Source of the DNA: CAYFPO01 sp964345035
Lineage (GTDB): Bacteria > Fidelibacterota > Marinisomatia > SCGC-AAA003-L08 > GCA-002704045
DNA: 45,729 bases
Direction: 5' to 3'
Assembly: GCA_964345035.1 (NCBI GenBank)
Contig: CAYFPO010000015.1
Location: forward strand, 1-45,729
Position 1 is the first letter of the stretch. Each line of letters starts with the position of its first letter. Position numbers and translations under genes: made by a program. Of the stretch, positions 17,002 to 28,025 are shown piece after piece. The notes under the pieces are model-generated. The model was not told where the DNA came from. It ran no database searches and saw only the letters and a list, made by a program, of their open reading frames with translations.

Positions 17002-18429
17002 TTATGATTTTCCTATTTTATCCAGTGAAGTTTTTATACGATTGCAAATTTTTTCTTTTCCCATAATTTCCAGAATTTCAAACATACCCGGACTTATTCC
17101 TGTGCCGGTGACAGCAATCCGAAGCGGATGGATAATTTCCCCGGGGGTTACACTTTTCTCGTCGGCAAGATTCCGAAGTGCAATCTCCAGGGATTCTGCT
17201 GTGAATGGCATATTGCAACTTTCAATCAGCGATAAATATTCTGACACCAGCTCGTGTGAGTTTTCCTTCCATCTTTTTTGCAATGATTTACTGTCAAAAT
17301 CTTCCGGGTTGTTAAAGAAAAATGAACTGTATTCCATAAATTCGTTTCCGGAGCTGACCCGCCCCTTCATGATATCAATCACATTCAACAGATAATCTCT
17401 CTCAATACCTTGTAGCTGAGGAAATAACTGTAGCATCCAATCCCTGATTTCTCCATTTCCTAATTCCCCAAAATGTTTCCTCCCAAGCCAGGTAAGTTTT
17501 TTCTCATCCCACACTGCACCTTTTTTGGAAATATGTTCACTATCGAATATTTCAATTAACCGATCCAATGAGAAAACTTCCTCATCATTGGGGGCAGTCC
17601 ATCCCAGTTGACCCAGATACAGCATCACCCCTTCCGGATGATAGTTTTTCTGCCGGAAATCCGACACACTGGGAGCATTGTGGCGTTTGCTTAGTTTCTT
17701 TTTGTCAGAACCGAGAATGAGCGGTAAATGGGTAAATTCCGGGATTTGTGCCTGGATCGCTGTGTAGATCAGGATCTGCTTTGCAGTATTGGTGAGATGA
17801 TCCTCTCCTCTGATGATATGGGTGATCCCCATTTCCAGATCGTCACTCACAACTGCCAACATATATGTGGGAGTGCCATCCATCCGCAGAATGATAAAAT
17901 CATCAATCTGGGAATTTTCAATTTGGATATCTCCATATACACCGTCTTTCCATGATGTAATACCCGTAGGTATTTTTAATCGAATACAATAGGGAATATT
18001 CTGTTCTTTATTCTGTAGAAATTCCAATTCTGATAAATTTCGGCATTTCCCGGAATACCGGTAGGATGGCAGACGGGCTACCTGTGATGCTTTTCGCTCC
18101 GCAGCCAATTCATCAGGAGTGCAGAAACAGGGGAATGCACTATTTTCTTCCAATAATTGCACGGCAAGTGCTTGGTGCCGGTTTATCTTTTTAGACTGAT
18201 ACACCGGCTCTTCATCAGATTCAATGCCTAACCATTTTAAGCTGGAGAGAATTTGATCTGTGTATTCCGGTTTGGAGCGTTTCTGGTCAGTATCCTCTAT
18301 TCTCAGAAGAAACTGCCCACCCATTTTCTGTGCCAGAAGCCAATTGAAAATTGCAGTTCTTGCTCCCCCTAAATGCAGTTCACCTGTGGGGCTGGGTGCA
18401 AAACGGAGTTTAATGGGTGATTTTTCCAT
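17002..18429 (-). CDS. gltX: Glutamyl-tRNA synthetase
   Basis: Class I aminoacyl-tRNA synthetase of 475 aa, the normal length for bacterial GltX, attaching glutamate to tRNA-Glu in the cytoplasm. The N-terminus reads RFAPSPTGELHLGGARTA, with the HLGG version of the HIGH motif. LLRIEDTDQKRS follows, and KKLSKRHN near residue 240 is the KMSKS loop. YMLAVVSDDLEMGITHIIRGEDHL is also characteristic. It could in principle also act on tRNA-Gln, since some bacteria use a non-discriminating enzyme and a tRNA-Gln gene is in the window, but sequence reading cannot decide that. It is the only clear housekeeping enzyme inside the surface-protein run, 53 nt after a 3,099-aa exported protein gene. Confidence 0.96.
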   Translation of the reverse strand: MEKSPIKLRFAPSPTGELHLGGARTAIFNWLLAQKMGGQFLLRIEDTDQKRSKPEYTDQILSSLKWLGIESDEEPVYQSKKINRHQALAVQLLEENSAFPCFCTPDELAAERKASQVARLPSYRYSGKCRNLSELEFLQNKEQNIPYCIRLKIPTGITSWKDGVYGDIQIENSQIDDFIILRMDGTPTYMLAVVSDDLEMGITHIIRGEDHLTNTAKQILIYTAIQAQIPEFTHLPLILGSDKKKLSKRHNAPSVSDFRQKNYHPEGVMLYLGQLGWTAPNDEEVFSLDRLIEIFDSEHISKKGAVWDEKKLTWLGRKHFGELGNGEIRDWMLQLFPQLQGIERDYLLNVIDIMKGRVSSGNEFMEYSSFFFNNPEDFDSKSLQKRWKENSHELVSEYLSLIESCNMPFTAESLEIALRNLADEKSVTPGEIIHPLRIAVTGTGISPGMFEILEIMGKEKICNRIKTSLDKIGKS

Positions 18430-18482
18430 TTAGAAAATTAATATAAAAAGAGGTGGTAGCTGAAAGGCTGAAGATATATTTT

Positions 18483-21400
18483 TTACTTCAACAACACCAC
18501 TTTCTGTGTCTGTGTGAAATCTCCAGCAGTCATTTTTACAAAATATACTCCCGATGCTGTATTCACTGCATTCCAATGGATGGTATGATACCCGGCAGTG
18601 AGTTCACTATCAACCAGTTCAGACACCTTTCTGCCCAATAGATCATACACGTTCAGTGAAACCGGATGATCCATAGGAAGCTCAAAATGAATTGTCGCTA
18701 CCGGATTAAATGGATTGGGATAGGGCTGTCCCAGAGAAAATGATTTAGGAAGCTCCACCACATTTGTAAGTGAAGTGATGAAGAATACTTCATTTGTTCC
18801 CCAAGGTTGGATATTCTCTGCTGTCATATCAAAAAATTGCCCGGTCTTAGAGATATATGCCCTGAATACCGGTATCTCACCAATTTGACAATAATCACTG
18901 GTATTTTCAAATGAGTCGTCTCCCATTGCAGGTACATCGGTATAGCTTCCGGTCCATTCACGAGAACCAACAATCACATTTTCCCCGCAATACGCAATGA
19001 TCCAATCACCGATTTCCAACTCTTCACCATGTATTGCTGCATTCTCCATAAAGTAAAATGCCTGTTCAGTGGATTGCCCAAAAGAAAATTCTTCCGGTGG
19101 AGTTGTGGTTCCAACGGAAATAAATTCTTCCGGTGGCGGTTCGGTCACCCAACTGAAGAAAAACCATTCATCGTCAATTAATGGTGTATTTTCTGCCAAT
19201 TCAACCCAATATCCTTTTTTTCTGATTAAACCCTCCTCCGCAAGACTCCCAACCCATTGACAATATCCGGGACCTTCGAAATCATCCCCACAGTTATTCA
19301 GGTTTGAAGCAGCAATACTCAATCCTTCAGCATTAACGCTAATAATATTATGGAAATACGGTTCTGCATCATCGGGAATTGCATGAGATACACTGGAAGT
19401 ATCATATCCAATATAGGAAATTAAATTTTTACCATTGTGTATTTTGTATTCAAAATTTGGGGCAAGTGGGTATGATAGTGGGGTTGTAAAAGTATGATAA
19501 GAATTTGAAGGAATATCTAAAAATAGCCAATATCCTGACATTTGAGTCAATCCCTCCAATGCAAGACTGCCAACCCAATGATCTGGTCCTATTCTGGATG
19601 CTGCTACACCTTCACCAATCATTTTATATGCTATTAAATCAAGATCTTCAAGTACATTCTCAATGGAATTGTCTCCGTCATACGGTAATCCGTAAAAACT
19701 CATTAGATTACCTCCTTCTCTGAGAGTATAACTCTGCTGTGCCATAAATACTACAGTCACAGAGATATCAATGGAATCCCGGGCAACTCTGCGGAATTCA
19801 AGCTCTTCTTCGGGACCATCATAAGCGAATAGTACAAAATTAATCAATGTGTCAGTCTCAAATTGGGGAGTCCAGGAAATCAGCCCTGTAGATCCGAATG
19901 GATTTATAGTCATATCATTGGGTTCATCATGTAACTCAAAATAAAAAGTATCATCATCCGGGTCGGTCAGCTCAATCGAATAGTTCCATTCAATCCCCGT
20001 TTCTGCTTCAGAAATATGGTCAGAAATAATCATAGGAGGATCATTGACTTCATCCACGATAATCTCAAATTGAGTTGTATCCGGTGAAACATTGTCTTCA
20101 CCTCCGTCAGCCACTTCAATGGATACCAAACCAGAAGTCAATTCCCAATCTTCCTCAAGACCATCATTCCCTAAAGGAGTCCAGGAAATATTTCCCACAT
20201 CTGACAAAACCATCGACTCGGGACCGGTGAGTAATGTAAATTCCCAGTTGTCATCATCCGGATCATCCACAATCAGTTGATATGTCCATTCGATATCTTC
20301 AAGCGCTGTCAGGATTTCCAAAGGAATTTCCTGAATCACCGGTGGGTCATTTATCGGAATTACCAAAATCTCAAATTCTATGACTGCAGGTTCGACGTCA
20401 TTTTCCAATCCGTCTGCAACTGTGACGGTTACTAAACCGGATGTGAGTATTCCTTCCAATGGAAGCCAACTGATTAATCCGCTTATTGAAATTTCCATAT
20501 CCTCCGGAGCATTTGTCATTGTAAAAGTAAATGTGGTATCATCAGGGTCTTCAACCAATAATTGATACATCCATTCAATATCTTCAAATGCTGATAGGAT
20601 TTCTATCGGAATCTCTTGAACAATTGGCGGATCATTCACCGGTGTAACTGTAATCACGAAAGATTGCTGACCCGGTTCTGCTTCATCCTCACCGCCGTCT
20701 TCCACACTCACAAGAACAGTATCAGATGATAAAACCCCTTCTGCCGGTGTCCAGGAAATGAGTCCTGTCTCTGAAATTGTCATATCTTCCGGAGCATAGG
20801 TCAAAGTAAAATTAAATTCTTCATCATCCGGATCTAACACATGAATTTGATAAAAATATTCAGTCTCCTCCACAGCCAAAGTTGGCGGGACACTGATAAT
20901 TACCGGCGGGTCATTCACTGGTGTTACATTAATCTCAAACTGCTGGGAAGCAGGTGGAGCAAGATCTTCACCCCCATCCGAGACTTGGACCAACACCATG
21001 CCCGAAGTGAGTATGCCTTCTATAGGTGTCCAGGTAATTATGCCAGTGTTGGAAATCAACATCCCCAATGGTTCATCGAAGATGGTGAAGGTATATTCAT
21101 TATCATCGGGATCTTCAATAACTAATTGATACTCATACAGAATATCCTCAGTTGCCGTAGTAACTGCCTCAGATGTAATTATGGGGGGATCATTCACCGG
21201 GGTAACTGAAATTTCGAATTCCTGAAGTACAGGTTCTACTCCGTCTTCTCCACCATCTCCAACTGCAATAGTAACGGTTCCGGAAGTGAGTATTCCCTCC
21301 AATGGTGTCCAGGTAATAAGTCCGCTATCGGTGACATCCATGCTGTCCGGGTAATTTAAAAGCTCAAATGTAAATTCACTATCATCCGGGTCAGTAGCCA

Positions 21401-24400
21401 TAATTTGATAGGAGTACTGTAAATCTTCTGTTGCTGACAGCCCCGGAGTGGATGTAATCACAGGAGCGTCATTGACCGGAGTAACCAAAATTACAAATTC
21501 CTGCTCATCTGACAGGCCGTCCTCAATTCTGTCAGTTACATTCAAGGTAATCACGCCCGATGTAATAATTCCTTCCGTAGGTGTCCAGGTAATTGAGCCG
21601 GTGGTATTGATGCTCATTCCGGCTGGTTCATTTTCCAAATTAAAGATAAAGTCCAGGTCATCCGGGTCTTCAACTACTACCTGATAGGAAAATTCAACAT
21701 CTTCAATTGCAGTAAATGGCGGTGTTGAAATAATTACCGGTGGATCATTCACCTGCAGAACAATCACACTGAAATCTTCAAAATCCATTAAATAATCACC
21801 CGTGAGCCCATCTGTAACAGTCACAGTGATAAACATATCTGAATCCACAACACCTTCCCGGGGTATCCAGGTGATCAATCCTGTCTCTGAAATATTCATA
21901 TCCTCCGGATTATTTTCCAGAGTATAGTAAAACTCATCACTGTCAATATCAGTTACCAGGATTTGGTAGGAATACAGAGAATCTTCAATTGCAATTTCAG
22001 GTGCTGTTGAAATAATATCAGGTGGGTCATTCACTTGTAATACTTCAACAGTAATGGGCAATGTGTTTTCGTCAATTCCGTCACTGACGGTAATCATTAA
22101 TTCTTCGGTTCCATTAAAATTTTCCTCAGCAGTGAATAACACAATATTATCTGAAATATCCGTATGGATATTTTCCCCGGAAGAAATATTATACACCACA
22201 GAATCCCCTTCAATATCACTTGCCTGTAATACATACAAAATTTCTTTATCTTCTTCAAAAGAAATTACACCCGGATCAATAATATTTGGGGCATCATTCA
22301 CTGATTCCACGGTAACCTGTATCTGTTTGTTTACTGCTGGAGATAGTCCATCAGTTATGAGGATGATAACCGATCCGGTTCCAAAAGCATTTTCACCGGG
22401 CTGGATGTACATTGTTCTTTCAACTCCAGACGGTGCATCGGCTGGTATTACCTCAATATTCCCGGCGGGTATAATGTCTGTATTTAGGGTTAATGTGGTT
22501 ACCAGAAGATCATCTCCGTCTACATCCTCTGGTGTAAATTGAACCACAACAGGTCCATCGTCCTCCAATACTGGTAGAGGATCTGCTATTGCATCAACCA
22601 CAGGAGCATCATTCACATTCTGCACATTAACATCAAATGTTATAGGAGTGGATGTATCCATCCCATCTGATGCAAATATGGAAATTGTAGAACTGCCATA
22701 GGCATCAGAACTCGGAATGAATGTAATTGTATCATTCAGAATCTCAACCGCGAGTAAATCGGGATTATCCAGAATTTCCGCTGTGAATGTAATGTCTTCA
22801 TCACCATCCACATCATTGGCATTGACAATGATGGATGCTGTTTCTCCCTCTGTCATCACCACATTGGAAATGGGTACCATTACCGGTGCATCATTCACAG
22901 GGTTGACCGTTACATTAAATTCTTCGGTAACCGGGGATGCAATTATACCATCCGTCAACTGCACAGTAACATTCACTGTTCCGGAATAATCTTCAACCGG
23001 GATGACTAACAGATCAGCCGAATTTATTGTATCACCCGGAGTGTCAACGGAAAATACGAAATTCTCCATATCTGTAGCAGTAAACGTAATATATTCAGAC
23101 AACAGCCAGCTGTCCGGGTCATAAAATTCTAACGGTATCAGGAGATCGCCATCTTCATCCATTGTCTGGTTACTGATTGGTGTAATTTCCGGTGGGTCAT
23201 TCACACCAAAGATAGTGATGTTCACATCGCCGGTATTTGACCATTCCCCAGATGTCGGATTATAAATCTGGTAGCTGATTTGATCTTCTGCAGTTAAATC
23301 CCTGCCCACGCCAATACCAGTACCAATAAAACTGCTGGAGAAATCTGCAATAGCACCTTCAATTCCCTGATCCTGGGATATATCCAGGTTGATATTGGTT
23401 GTATCAAAGTCACCTGCATCCGGAAACGATGTAATACTAAAATTCACACCTTCACCATTCAATGGAAAAGGAGAAATGATATCAAACCCGATCATAGAAA
23501 TATCTGTTGGCGTTTCTTCTGTTACATTCACATTTTGAGTTACTGCTGTCGTAGTAGATCGTTCACTGACTTCCCTGCCGCCCGGTATCTCAAAAGAAAT
23601 TATATTGGATCCGGATTCTGATACATCATCCTTGACTTTGTAGAGAATATAATCGTATTCCTGTGGATCATCATTTACATAACGGAAAGTATAATCCCGG
23701 AAGGATGTAATTGTCCCACCGAGGAATGCAGCACCATCTCCGGTTTCTGATTCCGGTATAAAATCTATTTCCAATTCAATATCATCAATATCACTGAAAA
23801 ATGGACTTAGATCAAAATCAAATCCTGTTGGATCAACTCCGGTAAATTCAGACGGATTTGACAGCGGGGCATCATTCACCGGATTCATTGTAACTGTAAT
23901 AGTTGCAGGGTTTGAAAATAAAGAAAGTTCGTCTTCAATATGATAGGTGAATAAATCAGCACCATCATAATTCTCGTTTGGTGTATACGTAATATATGGC
24001 GGAGTTCCACTCAGATTACCAAATAATGGATCATCAACAACACTGAATGTGAGCGCATGATCCTCAGGATCTGTTCCAATAAGTTCAATGCTCAGGGAGT
24101 CATCTTCATTCAACAAATATTCCGCACTATAGGCTACTGGAGCATCATTGACCTCAGTTATTACAATCGTAATCCCTGCAGGTGATGAAGTAAAAGAATC
24201 CGGAGTTGAAGATTCAACCGCCTGGAAAATGACCTCATCCTGTCCGACGTAATTTTCATTTGGTGTATAGATAAAGATGGTGTCACTGATCTCAAGCATA
24301 CCATTAAATGGTCCGTCAATGATCTGCAAATCTATATTATCCCCATCAATATCACCAAAATCGACTGCAAATGACAAGGGTGTATCCTCTGGAGTAATAA

Positions 24401-27400
24401 ACCATTCCGGAGTGACGAAGGGTGGATCATTTACAGGAGTCACCTCCAAAGTGACCACGGAATTAGTTGAATACAATTCACCATCCGTAACACGATAGGA
24501 AAACTGGTCGTATCCGTAATAATTATCATTAGGCATGTACTCCACAATTCCCAACGCACGCAAAATATCACTTAACTCACCATGTTCTGGGTATTCTGTG
24601 ATTTCGAAATCCATATCATCCGATTCAATATCTGAACCAACCAATGTGATAGCAATCTCTTCATCCTCCTGCGTAGTGATATCAATGGATACTGAAACCG
24701 GTGAGTCATTTATTTCTATAATTTCAATATCCACCTTCGTTGGTTCAGAATAAAACAGACCGTCAAATGCAATGTAGTAAAAATTATCAAATCCCGAAAA
24801 ATTTTCAATTGGTGTATATGTAGCGGTTATGCCGTCAAAACTCACAACCCCATGATTCGGTTCCAAGGTCAATTCCACTGTTAATGGATCATCAGTGGGA
24901 TCGGTTACATCTAATCCAAAAGATAGGGGAATATCTTCAAAAGTAGATACATCCTGATTATTCGCAATGGGAGAATTACAGGTTGAATTATCACCGTCAC
25001 AGACTCCGCATTCATCATAGACTGCCTCACCAAAACATACACCCAGACAATCCTGATCTGCATTTTCTCCTGCACAAACTCCACATTCATCTGTATCATT
25101 TGTTGCACAGTATGGTTCCAGATCATCGTCATTATCTACCCATCCTTCCGGGACTGCATTTGGGCAATGTTCAAATGCAGCTCCATAACCGAGCCCGTCA
25201 TCATCTGCATCAAAATAAAATATAGTTGGTGGTAGTTCAAAACAACCGCATCCCTGATCATCCGCTCCGGGATCAACACCTGAATCACCACCGCTGCAAA
25301 CCTCGCAATGATCAAAATCTGCATCACCATAGCAGGTGCCAAAACAGTCCTGATCTATATTTGCTGTATGCCCGGTGGTTCCTTCTGAGCAAATTCCACA
25401 TTCGTCAAAAAATGCTGCTCCAAAACAAATGCCGGTACAATCTGCATCGGGTCCAACAATAAAATCTTCAATGGATTCATAATTTTCACCAAAACATACT
25501 CCACAGGCATCTTTGTCAGAATTGGGTAAATGTCCGGAAGTTCCTTCTGAACAGACATCACAATCGTCCAGGTATGCCGCACCAAAACAAACGCCTGCAC
25601 AATCAGCGTTAGAACCAATAATAAATCCCTCTTCAATCTCTACATTATCTCCAAAGCAAATATTGCAGTCATCCAGATTTTCATTATATTCGTTACCTGT
25701 AGTGCCTCCGGAACACACATTGCACCAGTCTATTACTGCCTCACCAAAACATATACCTTCACAATCAAGATCGGCATTTTCCTCATGTCCGGAGTAGCCT
25801 CCGGAACACACACCACAATCATCCAGATATGCCTCGCCATAGCAGAGTCCGGTGCAGTCTGCTTCTGGACCGGTTACAAATCCATCATCATCCGCCGTAT
25901 TTTCTCCAAAACAAACTCCACAAGGGTCTCTGTCGCTTTCTGCTATATGACCCGTAGTACCTCCGGAACAAACCTCACACAGATCTAAAAATGCTTCACC
26001 AAAACATACTCCTGCACAATCGGCATCGGGACCACTGACGAATCCGGTATCATCTGCTGTGTTGTCTCCAAAACAGATACCACAGGCATCCTTGTCGGAA
26101 TTTTCCTCATGACCGGAGATTCCACCTGAGCAGACAGCACAATCATCCAAAAATGCAGTTCCATCACATACACCTGTACAGTCAGAAATTGATAAATTAT
26201 CACTGTCATCACCACAAGTTACAAAGCCGTCTATATCAATACAGTCGCCATAACAATTCCCGCATGCATCCATATCAGAATTTTCTTCATGTCCTGTAGT
26301 TCCACCTGAACATTCACTACAGTCATCTAAAAATGCCCCACTGTAACAAACACAGTCACAGCCAACATCCGGACCCTCACACAGGGCAGTATCGTTGATT
26401 TCCAGTCCTGTATCACCACCGGAACAAACAGAACAATCATCAATCAACGCACCACCGAAACAAACAGCATTACAGTCCATTGCCCAATTTTCGATCATGC
26501 CCGTATTGCCGCCGACACACTCACCGCAATCGTCAATATATGCTGAACCGCCAATATCTCCATTACAATCATCCAGACATTCTTCATTACCCGTATTGCC
26601 GCCAACACAGACACCACAGTTGTCAATGTATGCATCACCAAAACAATCTCCATTACAGTCTATATCTGAATTATTTTCGTGTCCCGAATTTCCACCGGAG
26701 CATACATTACAGTCATCTTCCAAAGCACCGCATCCGGGAATATCAAGAGGTGTGCCAAAACAGCATTCACAATTACAATCCAGATCAGGTCCTTCACAGG
26801 ATTCTACATTATTGGTTTGTAAATTGGTGGTGCCGCCGGCACAGATGCCACAGTCATCAATAATTGCTTCCCCATTACAGACCCCAACACAATCATATAC
26901 CCCGCCGAAATCTGATTCGTCAATATAGTAGGAACATTCCGCTCCTGTCAAGCCATCGCAACAGGCACCACATTCATCAAATTCTGCTGATCCGCTGCAG
27001 TCACCATTACAGTCGTAGGCACCGCCAAAATCTGATTCATCAAAATAATAAGAACAAACCTGTCCGGTTCCACCTCCACAGCAGAGTCCGCATTCATCAT
27101 AATCGGCTTCTCCAAAACAGAGTCCCCCACAATCCATCGCCCAATTTTCATTACATTCACCTGATCCGTTATCATAGTAATGGCAGTTTCCTGCCCATCC
27201 CTCCGGGGGATCATTGATATCAGTGGATTCGTTGGTGCCATCCCCAACACATTGCCCGCAGTCATCCAAAAATGCAGGTCCAAAAGGAATATCATTACAA
27301 TCCAGTTCAGTAAAGAGTAATTCCATGTTGAAGAAAGTATTGTTCTGCCAGCCTTCATATTCCCCGCCAAAAGCAGGTACTATCTCAGTTGGAAATGCCG

Positions 27401-27782
27401 GGTAGTAATCATCCTCTGAGGTATCATAAAATTGAAATGTGGGAAAATCACCTGTTTGACAATAGCCATCTGTCCAGGGGAATTCATCAAATCCCATTGC
27501 TGGAACTTCCGTCCATTCGCCATCCCATTGTTTACCGCCAACACAGATTTCATTGCAGAATACACCGATCCAGTCATCAGGAGCTAATTCCAGACTGTCA
27601 CCATTGCCTGTCTCTATGATTTCAGCAAAATGGACAAAGTAAAAAGCTTGTTTGGTGGATTGGTTAAATTCAAATGGAGAATCTTCAGAGAATACATACA
27701 TCCCACCGGAATCCACTGGATTCTGTGTAAAACCGACTGCCACCAGCCACATCCCCATACATATGTGATACAATTTATTCAT
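18483..27782 (-). CDS. Giant exported adhesin-like protein (3,099 aa) with Cys-rich and cadherin-like repeats
   Basis: Very large exported protein. Order: signal peptide (HICMGMWLVAVGFTQ); a QST module (QSTKQAFYFVHFAEI ... DDWIGVFCNEICVGGKQW) to about residue 150; about 17 DCxGxCxGxAxxDxCxxCxGG repeats (165-940); about 17 cadherin/Ig-like domains whose joins are marked by VNDPP or VNDAP (940-2680); two LISF/GLPYD...GEG.AAS...GYW modules; a second QST module; and the sorting domain (QPYPNPFNPVATIHFELP ... LLGRKVSEL ... SGVYFVKM ... KVVLLK) from about 3017. Acidic D/E-rich loops in the cadherin part suggest calcium binding. Probably surface-anchored or secreted by a type IX-like system and used for adhesion or particle attachment; function is inferred. 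The start has only a weak ribosome binding site. Confidence 0.88.
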   Translation of the reverse strand: MNKLYHICMGMWLVAVGFTQNPVDSGGMYVFSEDSPFEFNQSTKQAFYFVHFAEIIETGNGDSLELAPDDWIGVFCNEICVGGKQWDGEWTEVPAMGFDEFPWTDGYCQTGDFPTFQFYDTSEDDYYPAFPTEIVPAFGGEYEGWQNNTFFNMELLFTELDCNDIPFGPAFLDDCGQCVGDGTNESTDINDPPEGWAGNCHYYDNGSGECNENWAMDCGGLCFGEADYDECGLCCGGGTGQVCSYYFDESDFGGAYDCNGDCSGSAEFDECGACCDGLTGAECSYYIDESDFGGVYDCVGVCNGEAIIDDCGICAGGTTNLQTNNVESCEGPDLDCNCECCFGTPLDIPGCGALEDDCNVCSGGNSGHENNSDIDCNGDCFGDAYIDNCGVCVGGNTGNEECLDDCNGDIGGSAYIDDCGECVGGNTGMIENWAMDCNAVCFGGALIDDCSVCSGGDTGLEINDTALCEGPDVGCDCVCYSGAFLDDCSECSGGTTGHEENSDMDACGNCYGDCIDIDGFVTCGDDSDNLSISDCTGVCDGTAFLDDCAVCSGGISGHEENSDKDACGICFGDNTADDTGFVSGPDADCAGVCFGEAFLDLCEVCSGGTTGHIAESDRDPCGVCFGENTADDDGFVTGPEADCTGLCYGEAYLDDCGVCSGGYSGHEENADLDCEGICFGEAVIDWCNVCSGGTTGNEYNENLDDCNICFGDNVEIEEGFIIGSNADCAGVCFGAAYLDDCDVCSEGTSGHLPNSDKDACGVCFGENYESIEDFIVGPDADCTGICFGAAFFDECGICSEGTTGHTANIDQDCFGTCYGDADFDHCEVCSGGDSGVDPGADDQGCGCFELPPTIFYFDADDDGLGYGAAFEHCPNAVPEGWVDNDDDLEPYCATNDTDECGVCAGENADQDCLGVCFGEAVYDECGVCDGDNSTCNSPIANNQDVSTFEDIPLSFGLDVTDPTDDPLTVELTLEPNHGVVSFDGITATYTPIENFSGFDNFYYIAFDGLFYSEPTKVDIEIIEINDSPVSVSIDITTQEDEEIAITLVGSDIESDDMDFEITEYPEHGELSDILRALGIVEYMPNDNYYGYDQFSYRVTDGELYSTNSVVTLEVTPVNDPPFVTPEWFITPEDTPLSFAVDFGDIDGDNIDLQIIDGPFNGMLEISDTIFIYTPNENYVGQDEVIFQAVESSTPDSFTSSPAGITIVITEVNDAPVAYSAEYLLNEDDSLSIELIGTDPEDHALTFSVVDDPLFGNLSGTPPYITYTPNENYDGADLFTYHIEDELSLFSNPATITVTMNPVNDAPLSNPSEFTGVDPTGFDFDLSPFFSDIDDIELEIDFIPESETGDGAAFLGGTITSFRDYTFRYVNDDPQEYDYILYKVKDDVSESGSNIISFEIPGGREVSERSTTTAVTQNVNVTEETPTDISMIGFDIISPFPLNGEGVNFSITSFPDAGDFDTTNINLDISQDQGIEGAIADFSSSFIGTGIGVGRDLTAEDQISYQIYNPTSGEWSNTGDVNITIFGVNDPPEITPISNQTMDEDGDLLIPLEFYDPDSWLLSEYITFTATDMENFVFSVDTPGDTINSADLLVIPVEDYSGTVNVTVQLTDGIIASPVTEEFNVTVNPVNDAPVMVPISNVVMTEGETASIIVNANDVDGDEDITFTAEILDNPDLLAVEILNDTITFIPSSDAYGSSTISIFASDGMDTSTPITFDVNVQNVNDAPVVDAIADPLPVLEDDGPVVVQFTPEDVDGDDLLVTTLTLNTDIIPAGNIEVIPADAPSGVERTMYIQPGENAFGTGSVIILITDGLSPAVNKQIQVTVESVNDAPNIIDPGVISFEEDKEILYVLQASDIEGDSVVYNISSGENIHTDISDNIVLFTAEENFNGTEELMITVSDGIDENTLPITVEVLQVNDPPDIISTAPEIAIEDSLYSYQILVTDIDSDEFYYTLENNPEDMNISETGLITWIPREGVVDSDMFITVTVTDGLTGDYLMDFEDFSVIVLQVNDPPVIISTPPFTAIEDVEFSYQVVVEDPDDLDFIFNLENEPAGMSINTTGSITWTPTEGIITSGVITLNVTDRIEDGLSDEQEFVILVTPVNDAPVITSTPGLSATEDLQYSYQIMATDPDDSEFTFELLNYPDSMDVTDSGLITWTPLEGILTSGTVTIAVGDGGEDGVEPVLQEFEISVTPVNDPPIITSEAVTTATEDILYEYQLVIEDPDDNEYTFTIFDEPLGMLISNTGIITWTPIEGILTSGMVLVQVSDGGEDLAPPASQQFEINVTPVNDPPVIISVPPTLAVEETEYFYQIHVLDPDDEEFNFTLTYAPEDMTISETGLISWTPAEGVLSSDTVLVSVEDGGEDEAEPGQQSFVITVTPVNDPPIVQEIPIEILSAFEDIEWMYQLLVEDPDDTTFTFTMTNAPEDMEISISGLISWLPLEGILTSGLVTVTVADGLENDVEPAVIEFEILVIPINDPPVIQEIPLEILTALEDIEWTYQLIVDDPDDDNWEFTLLTGPESMVLSDVGNISWTPLGNDGLEEDWELTSGLVSIEVADGGEDNVSPDTTQFEIIVDEVNDPPMIISDHISEAETGIEWNYSIELTDPDDDTFYFELHDEPNDMTINPFGSTGLISWTPQFETDTLINFVLFAYDGPEEELEFRRVARDSIDISVTVVFMAQQSYTLREGGNLMSFYGLPYDGDNSIENVLEDLDLIAYKMIGEGVAASRIGPDHWVGSLALEGLTQMSGYWLFLDIPSNSYHTFTTPLSYPLAPNFEYKIHNGKNLISYIGYDTSSVSHAIPDDAEPYFHNIISVNAEGLSIAASNLNNCGDDFEGPGYCQWVGSLAEEGLIRKKGYWVELAENTPLIDDEWFFFSWVTEPPPEEFISVGTTTPPEEFSFGQSTEQAFYFMENAAIHGEELEIGDWIIAYCGENVIVGSREWTGSYTDVPAMGDDSFENTSDYCQIGEIPVFRAYISKTGQFFDMTAENIQPWGTNEVFFITSLTNVVELPKSFSLGQPYPNPFNPVATIHFELPMDHPVSLNVYDLLGRKVSELVDSELTAGYHTIHWNAVNTASGVYFVKMTAGDFTQTQKVVLLK
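19740..24965 (-). repeat. Tandem cadherin/Ig-like domain array
   Basis: About 17 domains of about 90-110 residues within the 3,099-aa protein, joined at VNDPP/VNDAP motifs (16 counted). The first several carry YTPxxNYxGxDxFxY; the later ones carry YSYQVxxxDPDD...GLITWTPxEGxxTSG, so the array contains at least two sub-families that expanded separately. Confidence 0.85.
24970..27300 (-). repeat. Cysteine-rich repeat array, about 17 units
   Basis: Units of about 30-55 residues with the core DCxGxCxGxAxxDDCxxCxGGxTGH, about four to six Cys each. Some units are extended by DACGxCFGENxxxxxGFVxGPDA, giving an alternating long/short pattern. Equivalent units occur in the genes at 8057, 28026 and 34046. 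Confidence 0.88.
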
Positions 27783-28025
27783 TCAGTCTTGAGCAATTCT
27801 TGATAATTTATTGCTTTCCGTAGTGAACTTTTGTTAAGAAAATCACAGGTATCTCGATAGAAATCCCTAAATATTGAGCCCATTAGCCTGTGAAGTTAAG
27901 AATTCACAGCGATTAAAACAAAAAAAAGAATGACAGAAGTAGATATGAGTGATTCTCATCACTTTTTTCCAAATTGGCTGAGATTTCGACTGAATATTTA
28001 ATGGAATTTTTTAATTAAGATACGA

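Noticed and set aside
22054..22542. Plus-strand open frame of 162 aa, and similar plus-strand frames across 18483-40643
   Set aside because: They are antisense shadows of repetitive coding DNA with low stop density, rich in Ser/Thr/Val or His/Arg, and lack ribosome binding sites and recognisable domains.
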